A stretch of 64,000 bases of DNA from Nectonema munidae. Its lineage: Eukaryota > Nematomorpha > Nectonematoida > Nectonematidae. The stretch spans positions 19,199 to 83,198 of the forward strand of contig JAUIRK010000789.1 in the NCBI GenBank assembly GCA_030549495.1, read 5' to 3'. Position numbers and translations under genes: made by a program. Below the pieces are notes generated by a model. That model saw only the letters and a program-made list of their open reading frames with translations. It did not search any database and was not told where the DNA came from. This document shows positions 1-11,240 of the stretch, piece by piece (positions within the stretch are counted from its first letter, which is position 1; each line of letters begins with the position of its first letter).

Positions 1-1545
1 ATTTTTTTAATAACTTGGAATCGGATTCTGAGAGGAATTTTGTAAGTTATAGGAGTCGGAATCGGCTTTCGAGTTGGATTTTTTTAATAACTTGGAATCG
101 GATTCTGAGAGAAATTTTGGTAGTTATAGGAATCTGAATCGGTGTTCGAGTTGGATTTTTTTAATAACTTGGAATCGGATTCTGAGAGGAATTTTGGTAG
201 TTATAGGAATCTGAATCGGAGTCTGAGTTGGATTTTTTTTAATAACTTAGTGTCGGAGACTGAGAGGAATTTTGTAAGTTATAGGAGTTGGAATCGGCTT
301 TCGAGTTGGATTTTTTTATTAACTTGGAATCGTATTCTGAGAGAAATTTTGGTAGTTATAGGAATCTGAATCGGTGTCTGAGTTGGATTTTTTTAATAAC
401 TTGGAATCGGATTCTGAGAGAAATTTTGGTAGTTATAGGAATCTGAATCGGTGTTCGAGTTGCATTTTTTTAATAACTTGGAACCGGATTCTTAGAGGAA
501 TTTTGGTAGTTATAGGAATCTGAATCGGTGTCGGAGTTGGATTTTTTTAATAACTTAGTGTCGGAGTTGAGAGGAATTTTTTAAGTAAATAGGAGTCGGA
601 ATCGGTGTTCAAGTTGGATTTTTTTATTAACTTGGAATCGGATTCTGAGAGGAATTTTGGTAGTTATAGGAATCTGAATCGGTGTCTGAGTTGGATTTTT
701 TTAATAACTTAGTGTCGGAGACTGAGAGGAATTTTGTAAGTTATAGGAGTCGGAATCGGCTTTCGAGTTGGATTTTTTTAATAACTTGGAATCGTATTCT
801 GAGAGAAATTTTGGTAGTTATAGGAATCTGAATCGGTGTCGGAGTTGGATTTTTTTAATAACTTAGTGTCGGAGACTGAGAGGAATTTTGTAAGTTATAG
901 GAGTCGGAATCGGCTTTCGAGTTGGATTTTTTTAATAACTTGGAATCGTATTCTGAGAGAAATTTTGGTAGTTATAGGAATCTGAATCGGTGTCTGAGTT
1001 GGATTTTTTTAATAACTTGGAATCGGATTCTGAGAGGAATTTTGTAAGTTATAGGAGTCGGAATCGGTGTTCGAGTTGCATTTTTTTAATAACTTGGAAT
1101 CGGATTCTGAGAGGAATTTTGGTAGTTATAGGAATCTGAATCGGTGTCGGAGTTGGATTTTTTTAATAACTTAGTGTCGGAGACTGAGAGGAATTTTGTA
1201 AGTTATAGGAGTCGGAATCGGTGTTCGAGTTGCATTTTTTTAATAACTTGGAATCGGATTCTGAGAGGAATTTTGGTAGTTATAGGAATCTGAATCGGTG
1301 TCGGAGTTGGATTTTTTTAATAACTTAGTGTCGGAGTCTGAGAGGAATTTTGTAAGTTATAGGAGTCGGAATCGGTGTCGGAGTTGGATTTTTTTAATAA
1401 CTTGGGGTCGAGTTCTGAGAGGAATTTTGTAAGTTATAGGAGTCAGAATTGGTGTCGGAGTTGGATTTAGATTTTTTTAATAACTTGGGGTCGGATTCTG
1501 AGAGGAATTTTTCTAAGTAATAGCAGTGGGAATCGGTCTCGCATT
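1..1545. repeat. 77-bp satellite/minisatellite array, about 20 copies, left edge outside window
   Basis: Copies of a 77-bp unit follow one another head to tail; the T-run plus AATAACTTGG block recurs at 1, 78, 155, 232 and so on. The unit is rich in TCGGAxT words. Two main unit types alternate: one with CTTAGTGTCGGAGACTGAG and GTAAGTTATAGGAGTCGG, the other with CTTGGAATCG(G/T)ATTCTGAG and GGTAGTTATAGGAATCTG. Copies decay near 1400-1545. The open frame across 142-369 is only the repeat read through (77 is not a multiple of 3, so it soon closes) and is not a gene. Confidence 0.95.
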
Positions 1546-1775
1546 CAGATATTTTCCCTCAGACTCTCCAGCCCTGTGCTGCTGTCACATCTTTTGGTTT
1601 TATTGCACAAATAAGAAAAGATTGATGTGGTGAGCAAAATGCTCCTTATTTTACAAGATTCCACTTATAAATAAATAATATTTAATAAAAAAAATAATAA
1701 ATGATTTTATATATATATATATAAATAATAAATAAGAATTCATCTTTAGATAAAGTTTGTATATTCCATCATCGA
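1546..1775. other. unique AT-rich spacer
   Basis: Between the satellite and the first TTAA element. It contains a short AT dinucleotide run near 1710-1722. No coding signal seen. Confidence 0.6.
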
Positions 1776-2627
1776 TTAACCCGTTAACAACCAGAATAAT
1801 CAGACGATATCTAGTATAAAGCAGAAGATTTGTATTAAAGAGCATTGATAAACGCATACGATTCACATTTTTGTAAAGTCGACACATGTCGACTGTGGTC
1901 GATAACCGGCCAATGAAAGTGATTTTCTATTTAAAAAGTTTCTGCTTCACTTTTTTATCAATCTTATCAAGTGTGTGTCATAAACTTCTTCCTGTATGTA
2001 ATCTTTTTGCATATGTTATACTTTCTTTCTCTTTCATACATTTATTTTATCATCTCCTATCTTTTATTAGTAAGAAGTTATTTGTGTATAAATTTAGGCA
2101 CCCATATTCAATTTGTTGTCTTTGGAATTGTAGTCGTGGTATGGCTTTTTGGTATGTTCATTTACGACCAATGTTTCCAAAGGGAACGCAGACGAATTAC
2201 TACTTTATTAAATAGGAATTACTAAAGTCGTCTGCTTTGCTTGGTCCTAAATGAGTTAAATTCAATAAACCCACTATCTCTTATATGAATTCTTAGTATT
2301 ATGGGCACTGGGGTAGAATAGCATGTTAAAAATTTTTTACTTACCAAGTCAAAGTGTTAATCGAAGATAAACCCTCTGTAAGGGAAAATATTTTATCCAT
2401 GCATAGATCAATTGAGGAAGAATGATCTTAAAAAAAACTTTTTGAATTGTTTATATTTTTATTTTATCTTAAAAATTTTCAATTTAAATAAACTTTAATC
2501 CCTTGAATAGATAATAAGTTAATACTTTACAAGAATGTGAATCGTCTGCATTTATCAATGCTCTTTAATACAAATCTTCTGCTTTACACTAGATATCGTC
2601 TGATTATTCTGGTTGTTAACGGGTTAA
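1776..2627. mobile_element. fold-back composite bounded by TTAA, arms are inverted copies of MITE family A
   Basis: TTAA at 1776-1779 is followed by CCCGTTAACAACCAGAATAA; the mirror image ends at 2623 and is followed by TTAA at 2624-2627. The two arms (about 1780-1890 and 2524-2623) share private variants (GTTGTTAACGGG, TGTGAATCG, an extra C/T in the TAGATATC neighbourhood) not found in other family-A copies here, so they look like one inverted pair. The interior (about 1895-2520) holds the palindrome GTCGACACATGTCGAC at 1878-1893 and a remnant of MITE family B (about 2158-2255, ending in TTAA). The open frames at 1886-2225 overlap this composite and show no protein family I know. Confidence 0.7.
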
Positions 2628-4149
2628 TTCCGAAGTTAAAATGAAAATAAAGGTTTGCAGATGATCATTCTAAAAGCTGGTTCAAGAGAATTGCTAGCAT
2701 TATCGCTTTTGGAGTTCCAAAACTTGAAAAGTTTGTGAAAATGAAAAAGGCATTATTGATGTCTGTTTGAAACAAATTTGCAAAAGCTAGATACCATAGA
2801 AAGAAAACATATTATTGGCATCTTGATCCTAAATAATTTTCGAATGCTGAACCAGAACGGATAATGTTATATTTTGAAAATTAAAAAATTTTCTGTGAAA
2901 AAGGAAATACGGAATTTCTACTAGTAGTTAACTTTTCTTTATTCCCACTGGGTGACGAAAAAACGGTCTAGACTTTATAATATATATATATTGACTATAC
3001 CAAATTTCATTATGCAAAAAATATGTGATGCACCATATGTTTAATATATAGAATGAAACATTCGGCCACGACCTCTATCTTTCACAAAGGTAACGATTAC
3101 GAAACCTAATTCATGAAATCACTTTATAGGTCCTTGCTTGCAAAATTTCAAAGCCCCGCCATTCATTCATTTAGTAATAATGAACAAAATCAAATTCTAC
3201 TTTTAAATTGAATGGATATTAACATTTTGTCTTCTGCTACTTATCGCGCCAAAAAAGCGCTTGCTTTTCCAGTGTGCTTAAAACGCTGTAGTCTGCCATC
3301 TTAAAAATCATTTTCTTAATTTATGAATTTAAAATATATGAATTAATTATATTACTTCCTAAATAATAGATGTAAATAACTTTTACTACCTTCTTCTTTT
3401 CTTCTGCTATTTGCTGAGGAACGTATCTTCGTAAAAGGTGTCTAGCTTTTCAGCCATACCTTCTCATTTTGCTTCAACTCACGCCTACTAGACGCTTTCC
3501 ATTTTTTCAATTTGAAACAAAAGAGAGCGAATGCTATTTTTCGTAGAAATTTCGAAATTCATGTAAGCAAATTTTTTTATACTTTTTTATTCGACTTTCC
3601 AGATTCATCAATTTTTTTCAACCCCATTTATTATAAAAAAATTTCAATCCACGATTTTTTATATTCATGTTTTCCATCTAAGCCCTTTACCCCTGGAAAC
3701 TACCAGTAAGGCCCAATGGTAGACCAGTTGACGCATCGGAAAAAAGATCGCTTCCTTTAAATCATACTCTACCAATCATTTAAAAAAGTATGCCCGCAAT
3801 TAGTTATCAAGCATAAAGTGTCAAAGTTCTTACCCTTCTATTTACTTGTCTAATCATCGGTATAACACGGGGGTCAATGAACCCGAAATTACTTAATTGC
3901 GTGCGTTTATCTAATACACGTTTATCTAATATGGCAAAAAAATAAAAAAATAAAAGCTTTCAACGAATATGTACAGCGTTTAACAATATGTTCTACCGCA
4001 ATCTTTGCCAAAAAGTGTTGCAAATGTTCGTTTGAAAAAATTGAGTGATGTCCAAAAAATCTTAAAACCCGTTAGCATGTTTTTTATAAATTGATATTTT
4101 ATACAATTTTTTCCGTTTCTTTACTAAAAAAAATTTGCTTTACTAAAAT
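2628..4149. other. AT-rich stretch, nothing recognised
   Basis: I read all six frames and found only short open frames (the longest is about 65 codons near 3512-3709, low complexity, F/Y rich). No RNA gene or clear repeat structure. Confidence 0.5.
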
Positions 4150-5693
4150 ATGTAAAGGCTTATTCTCCGATTTCCCGTACCGAATCACATTGTCCAACGG
4201 CCTTGATAGGCCAACGGTCGCTCATTCGAGTTCCCAAACGTTGCTAAATAGCGCCTGTTATTAGCCCCAGATCTGCAGTGCACCAGCACGCCAATCAACT
4301 GCCAGATAAGCGCATGTCATGTTGTAAGAATTGTGATAGTGCTCATTGGGAAGACACATTCTTCCATGAGTACAAACATAAAGAACAAAAGGAATGTAAA
4401 CTAAAGGAATCTTTGCACGGCAAAATCGTAGCACTCTTCAGTCAATGTCTAAGCTGGCGTCATAAATGATCTTTCTCTCTTTCTAACTCTGAGACTGCAT
4501 TCAGTATTTTGATAAGAGAACAGCTTCATGTGTTTGCCCTGAGCAATTATGCTTGACTTGGATATTGCACTCGTTCTATGAGCACTTGAATTTGCAAAAC
4601 AACTTTGCAATGACGAATATGGTTGGTTAGAGGCCTTCCTTAGAACGCCATAACATTGCATTTGGTACTATCATCGGTGAAAGTGGTGACGTCAGCGAAA
4701 AAATCGTCAGTGATTGGAAAGCAAAAATCCCCAAGCTGTGTGAAGACTACGCCCCAGTAGACATCTTAAACGTGGACGAGACCGGTCTGATTTACTGCGC
4801 AACAACCAACAAAAAACATTTCACGTGAAAGGCATGGCAAAATGTCCAAAAAACAATTGTCTATAGCACTTTGCGCTAGTATGACGCCGAAAAGTGCACA
4901 CCATTGGTGATTGGTAAATCTGCTAATAGCAAGGCGTGGATGACAAGCTATTTGTTTATTGATTGGCTGAAATCCTTCACCAATCGTATGCGTCGCCAAA
5001 AGAGAAAAGTGTTATGCTCCATCACACCCTAATGTAAAACTTTCCAATGTAAAGCTTTAATTCTTGCCTCCCAATACAACATCCTTGTCACAGCCAATGG
5101 ATCAAGGAATTATTCAAGCCTTTAAACTGAAATTCCATTCTCGACAGTTGGAGTTTGTCCTCAATGCCATGGAGGAAAACAAAACAAATTGCGGCAGCCA
5201 AATCTTAAAGGATATTGCCATACTTGATGCCATTTTTTGGATCAACTCTTGTTGGAAAGCAGTCGAAGCTACCACTGTTGAAAAATGCTTCAAATCATGT
5301 GGCTTTGGTGTGATAGACACTCCTTTCTCCAATGAGAATCTCAAACTGGCGCATCCTACATCTACGAAGGATGATGACTTAGATTATGTTAATCTTCCAT
5401 TTATGGCTCTCAAGCTCTCTACCGATTTGTTTGGCTGTGAATTTGGAGGTCTTGTTAAGATAGATAATGAAGTGGCTACAACACATTTGGACGGTCCTGC
5501 AGTCACACTACTTAGCCACAGCACTTCAGATGAATCTACAGATGATGATATTTCTCAGCCAGAAGCTACCAAAGAAGAAATGACCACCATGTCAAAGTGC
5601 CAATCCGAACTGAAGGACGTCATCAACTACATGAAGTTTGCTGGTCGACATGATGCTCACTTTTGGACATCCAGGCAACGATTGAAGCAATGA
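4150..5693 (+). pseudogene. Tigger/jerky-type (CENP-B/DDE_1) transposase relic
   Basis: The 5' part is broken by frameshifts and stops but keeps fragments of the DDE_1 domain: DETGLIYCATTNKK at about 4775-4815. A clean frame then runs 5064-5693 (209 codons) starting at the conserved PPNTTSLSQPMDQGIIQAFK block (5067-5126), the region around the last catalytic acidic residue in this family. The acidic C-terminal tail ends in a natural stop at 5693. The N-terminal HTH_psq/CENP-B DNA-binding domains are not readable as one frame. The element is probably dead; its closest kin by motif are Tigger and jerky transposases. No clear terminal repeats at the left side; 5830-5930 holds a candidate right end (GGTCAGTCCCCTAAGTGACG). 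Confidence 0.85.
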
Positions 5694-5949
5694 ACATCAG
5701 TAAACAAAGAAAACAAAAATGAAAATTGATGATTTTTTTCCAAAAAAAGACATTTATTAATTGATATGAATATTTGATAGAATAATTAGTAAAAGTTTAA
5801 ATACATTTACTTGCATGTGTTATATAATTATTTATAATTTTATCGGCCATACTACTCAACCTAGATATAAAAGGCCACATGCTCATAAAGGCCAATTTTG
5901 GTCAGTCCCCTAAGTGACGGTATAGACAGGTTTAACTGATGCGTTAATG

Positions 5950-7253
5950 AATAAACTTAAAATTAATTTGAAAGCTAATCTATCATTATATATATTTTAC
6001 TTTTTTTTTACCCTTAATTTTTTTTTGTAAATTTTCAATGTTTCACTTATAACCTTTTCTTTTCATATGATTGAATTACTTGGAACAATTAGACCGGATA
6101 TTTTTTATATAATGATCTTATGCACAATCTAGTTAACTCGTTTAATTAGTGAATGGGACCAATTTTAAATCATATAACGTGAAAATTAAAAAAATCAATA
6201 CTTCATATTTTTTAAATATCATTGATTCTTGCTTCTTTATGGCTTTGCCAAGATCAAAGTTTGAAGTTTGATTTCAACAAAAATCAATCTCAAAAAATAG
6301 CAGAATCAGAGATATTTTTTAAAGACCCTTTGTTCATCATCAACAAAGAGATGTCACAATAGATTGAGAAAACAAAGTTTTTTACTGTGTGTAGTATATA
6401 TATACATATACGAAATTCCTTGTATTTTAGAGATACTTACAATAATTCTATTAGACAACGCGTATTCTTTTGGGCAGGCACCAAAAAATAACACTAGGGC
6501 ACGTAAGAACTTGACAAAACTGAGAAAAAGGTTCATCTATCTGAAAATTATGTTTCCATGATTTACATCTAAATTTTGTTATTTTTTGTGACCTCTTGGG
6601 TTTAGATACTTCTAGTTTTATACATTGCTTAATTCTGTTTTTTTTATAATCCAAATGTCTAGAGAAAACAGAAGAGTCCAGATAGAAAGAAATTTTTGTA
6701 ACTATGTAAAATCTCAATTCAGAAACAAATTGAAACAGGGTATATGCAGTTTTCACGTTAAAATTTGGCTTATTTAGACCAAAAATTCGTGTAATTCATA
6801 TCAACTTCATTTATAATTGCTCAATAAAACTGGAATTAATGCTCTTTAATAAGACAAAACCTGGAAAAGATGATGAAGAGTTTGATTTCTTCTTGCAATG
6901 TGTCTAATATTATTAAATATATGAATCAAATTATTTTGTCTGAAATAAAAATTTTATTTTTACATTTGAAACGCCATATATCAAATGTTTAAAAAACATT
7001 TTTTTTTACATATTCTTAGATTTGCATTACAATTTTTTTCAGAATGTGGATCAAGCAAGCTTTCGCCCCGTGTAATGGAAAAAATATTTAACTCAACAAA
7101 AGTTTCATGAATGCAATATATAAGATAGATAGAAAAGAGGAGGCTATGAAAGATTCAGAGAAATGTCAATAAGCTCATCTATTGATTGATTGACTTTGCA
7201 TTAATTTGAAATGGGACAAATTTTGAAAGCTCTTCAAACTTTGTGTGGTGCAG

Positions 7254-7255
<2 letters not shown>
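5950..7255. other. AT-rich intergenic DNA
   Basis: Only short overlapping open frames on both strands near 6354-6756, which look like chance. A TA-rich run lies at 6395-6410. No gene called. Confidence 0.5.

Positions 7256-7281
<26 letters not shown>
7256..7281. repeat. (CT)n microsatellite
   Basis: About 13 CT dinucleotides in a row. Confidence 0.95.
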
Positions 7282-7285
<4 letters not shown>

Positions 7286-7686
7286 TTCAAACTATAAATT
7301 CATGCAAAGTCACGAAAACGCAAAACATACACGAAGAGAAGAAACACGCATCTTCTTCAAAAAGACTAATGAGATTGAAGCACAAAGAAAAGTCATATAA
7401 ATGCGCGTAGCAAATCGAGTATTTCAATACTGAGTAAACAAATAAAAGTTTTTCATTCATAACTTCTCTATATTGAGCGTTCTCTTATTATTGCCATGTT
7501 CTGTTCATGTTACCGCCATTTTTGACCTCTTTTCAATGATTTGCAAGGGAAGACAAAGAAATGCTAAACTCAATTTCATTGCTTTCAGCTTTCAAGAATA
7601 CTGTGTCCTGGATTCTAGTTCCAATGATTAGAAGTAATTGCGCGTTTTTTACTTTTCAACTACTGCAAAGAAAAGAGCCCCACTTA

Positions 7687-7756
7687 TTGCTACCAAAATC
7701 CCCAAAAACTTAAGTCACAGCTACCTACCTTAGTTTTCGGGGATTTTGGGTAGTTG
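7687..7756. repeat. short imperfect hairpin
   Basis: CTACCAAAATCCCC..AAACTTAAG at 7690-7714 pairs with CTTAGTTTTCGGGG..GGGTAG at 7729-7753, with one bulge and one mismatch, leaving a loop of about 14 nt. A third copy of the GGGGATTTTG word follows at 7781-7790. It could be a MITE remnant or a small transcribed hairpin; the sequence does not decide. Confidence 0.6.
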
Positions 7757-7966
7757 AGATTTTAGGTCTTGGGGATTTTGACTACGAAGCCTTATTGCTG
7801 CAAGTTTCAGAGAAAAAAAAATAAAATATGACATTTGACAACACGTGGAATAAGCAGCTGAAATAAGCGCATAGGACTTGTAAAATTTCTATATTTCTCT
7901 TTCTATAATTTTTAACTTCATATTTGTAATCAATGAATCCACCATTTTAAAAGTTAGAGCTTCTGA

Positions 7967-8502
7967 CAGGGCCGTATCAAGGGATCGTGGCTATGCCCCT
8001 CACCCCTTGCTCTTTCTTTTCGCACTCACCCCACCCCATTCTGGCTTAAAAAGTGATTTAGAAAAAAAATGCTCACATTTTTATTAAGCCACCTAATTCA
8101 GATATATACCGACTGAGTCGAAGACAGTCTCCATTAGATGTTCATTTTTTTGTGTTTTAGTAGGAGCAAAATTATTGATGACTTCGTCAAAATCAACGTG
8201 CTCCGTAGGTAGGACTCAATAAATTTTAACTTGCTGAATGACCTTTCACAGGATGCAATGAAGTTCCATTTGTCAGCATGACCTTCAGAGCCACTTGTAG
8301 ATTCGGAGAGAGTCGTGAGTGCAAGGACAGAAAACCAAGTAACTCCATAGCGTTTGCCAGTTTTTCCTTCCGAGGTTTCAAAAACATTTGAATGCCCCCA
8401 ATTTCCATCTTAAGCTCTGCTGCGTTGACGTCAGTGGCAATGTAATGGCGCCCCCTAGGTGTGGCGCCCGGGGCAATTGCCCTCCCCCTTGATACGGCCC
8501 TG
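7967..8502 (-). mobile_element. non-autonomous hAT element with coding remnant
   Basis: Terminal inverted repeats are clear: CAGGGCCGTATCAAGGG at 7967-7983 and its reverse complement ending at 8502. Inside, the minus strand reads the C-terminal dimerisation block of a hAT (ZMYM1/TTF-type) transposase, SCERSFSKLKFIESYLRST (about 8255-8199), interrupted by frameshifts upstream. At 536 bp it is a deletion derivative keeping only the transposase tail. I could not find matching 8-bp target duplications. Confidence 0.8.
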
Positions 8503-9730
8503 GATGAGTAGAACCAATCCGAAAATAGCGTTTAGAATTAAATGCCTGTTTCAAACCGGTTCCAGATGATTGGTCTAACGGCTATTCGTCTAATATCAAT
8601 TGGTCTAATGCGAATTGGTCTAAAAGCAACTTTGTCAAAGTTACTTCTTTTATAACTTGTGCACTTTATAAATATATAACTTATAAAAGAATTTTTTGTT
8701 ACAATTTGTTCTTTTTATAAAATAAAATTTGTTATTTTGTATAAAAACTTTAAATCCAAAAATATATTTCTATCATTGTTCAATAAATGTTAGTGGGTAT
8801 GTGTACAAAATAGAGATGAACAAGATTTTTCAAAACTAAAGTTTTTAAAATAATGAAGAAAAATTAGATTCATTACATGTTTTTTTTCTTACGTTACATC
8901 TATAAGTCGGTAGATGGCCTAGTGGTAGAGGAAGTGGACTATTAGATCAATTCTCATTGGATCAATGTTAGAGCCATTTGAATGTTAATCCGATAAATCA
9001 ATCGTACGAATCCTGTTTCTAAAAAGTTAGATGGCGTTAAAATTAAATTGTGACAAAGATGCAAACTTTATATGTATGAAAGCAGGTAATGAACAAATTT
9101 TCATGTATAATTGGCATTTCAATGTAACGCGAAAGAAAAGGAAAATATCTGAATTGTAGAATGCTCACAAGGTCTTTTTGACCGCTCAGTATCAGCCGAT
9201 CAAAACTCATGCACTGTATTGGCGTTTTTTTAGTTGTATACGTGTGAACTTTGAAGGATCCCATTTTAAAAAGGTAAGAATTTTAGAATAATGATACAAG
9301 CTTTGTGAATCAAATTTCAGATTTTGATAATAAAAAACATAAAAAAATATTCCAATTGATTTGTGATCAATTAGTGCTAATCATTTGTCAGCAAATAAAG
9401 TTAATTAAATTCTCGTTAAAGCTTTATGAATAATCACCATATGAAAAAGCTTTAAGGCTTGACATTTTATAAATGTTCACCAAAAATTTTAAAGCATGCT
9501 TTTATTAAAAGCTTTTAATTTTTTTTTTAATTTTGCAAAATGTGGTAATTTCACAACTATAGATGTCAAAATTTAAAGTGATAAAAATAAGTTTTACAAA
9601 TTTTATAGTTATCTTATTATCAATATATTTAAATCGGGAGCTTTGAGTCAATTATTTTGAATAAATAAATATTTACAATATTTTTCTTTTAAGCCCACAA
9701 TGCCCCAATATTTGGATAGTATAAAGAGTT
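8503..9730. other. AT-rich spacer with a tRNA-like segment
   Basis: 8556-8630 repeats the phrase ATTGGTCTAA several times. At 8913-9012 a segment carries an A-box-like TGGCCTAGTGG and a distant degenerate B-box-like CGTACGAATCC, which may be an old SINE. Nothing coding is convincing. Confidence 0.4.
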
Positions 9731-9932
9731 GAACACTAAAATAAATAATTTATTGAGCACTTAAAATTTTTAAAATGTAAATTTTCGTCAACATTCGGCT
9801 TCTTCAAACACAAAATGATTATGGGTAAACGGGAGAGAACGATGTAGCTTGAGGCCAAGAGTGATGCTTTTCTTTCGATTTGATGATAGATAAAAATTTT
9901 AAGTGCTCAATAAATTATTTATTTTAGTGTTC
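9731..9932. mobile_element. MITE-like element with perfect 42-bp inverted repeats
   Basis: 9731-9772 starts GAACACTAAAATAAATAATT and is the exact reverse complement of 9891-9932. The arms are 118 bp apart; the whole is 202 bp. No coding capacity. No target duplication is obvious, so the superfamily is open. Confidence 0.75.
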
Positions 9933-11240
9933 ACCTATTTATTTTATCTTCAGCACCAGATTTATATCTTTGGATAATATATTAATGATATAATGAATAT
10001 TTAAAGGCTTTCGTTTGAGATTATCGTTCAGTCAAATGTTTTTTCCTCACTAAAAGTGAATTTATCGTGGTTTAATGACTGCTGTTTTAATTATCAAGAA
10101 TAGTGTAATAGTATGCATTGTTGCAGTAATCATTTAAAGTAGTTACTGTAACCAATTTTTGTTATAGATATATTTATTTCACATCCTCCTTCAGCTTGAC
10201 ATTTTTTTCTACATCTCTCCACCTACATTTTATGTTAATTGCCCAAATTATGTTGTTATATAATAATTAAAAAATTCTATAACTTCAAAATACTATTTTC
10301 CTCAAAATAACCATTGAGAAAAAATTTTCAGAAATTTTTTGAAGAGTATTAAAATATCATTTTGGGATCTTTAGGTTTTCAGGTATTTTGACAAAACTAT
10401 TTGTTTAATCGCTTTCAAAATGGCAATAACATAAAGATTTTTTTTTAAAATTCTCCTAAATCGCGTAAAATGTTTAAGGATATCTTCCTTCCACAGATTC
10501 CATATTACAAGAAAAAGGATTTGTCATCCATCCTTCTATTTTAAGTTAAAACAAATTCTTAATACAGAACAATTACTAATTACTATACTGATCTCTCAGC
10601 TCAGATTTAAGTTTAGAAAAAATTCGTCTTTAATTAAAACACACGATTACATTGAATTCGTGTGTTTTAAGTTTTTGAAAAAAAGTTTGAATATTTGTTA
10701 TTATACAAACGCAAACTATTTTCTAAAATGGCGTCCATCTGGATTCAACTTTATCCTAAAAGTGGACCATTTGTCCAGCGTTGATTGGAAACCTGGTTAA
10801 ACGTATAAAAATATGTATAAATTTCTAATTTTCGGATTCAAAATTTTGGCTTCTCACTTGAAGTAGCTGCTTGCAAAAGATAAAAACATTTTTTCATAAA
10901 TGTTTTTAATGATTCGTGTAAAATGTTATGACACGAACAATGTTAAATATCATAAAAAGTTGATTGAGTCTTAGTCAACTCAGTTTCAAAAAATTTGTTC
11001 TCATAAAACTGGATCTCAGTTCACTTTATAGCTTTCCGAAAAAACGCAATTTGAATCGAACTCATTTATTAAATTTTGGCCGAACATTTTTTTAGAGACC
11101 CAGTTTTCTGGGACCGTGTTTTTGGGGCGCGATTTTAATTTGCATTTAGTTATAGTGAAGTTGCACTTTCTCAACTGCAGATGTAAGATATACATATAAG
11201 TAGCTATCACAAGTTTCTTGAAAAATGTTTGGCATTTAGA
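9933..11240. other. AT-rich region upstream of the GPCR gene
   Basis: No coding signal. It presumably holds the promoter and any 5' non-coding exon of the receptor. A T-rich tract ending in GCATTTAG at 11232-11239 could be a 3' splice site one base before the receptor ATG. Confidence 0.4.

Noticed and set aside
142-369. 75-codon frame in the first kilobase
   Set aside because: It is the 77-bp satellite read through; all its words repeat in the array.
6354-6756. Overlapping frames on both strands
   Set aside because: They mirror one another, contain no family motif and sit in AT-rich DNA.
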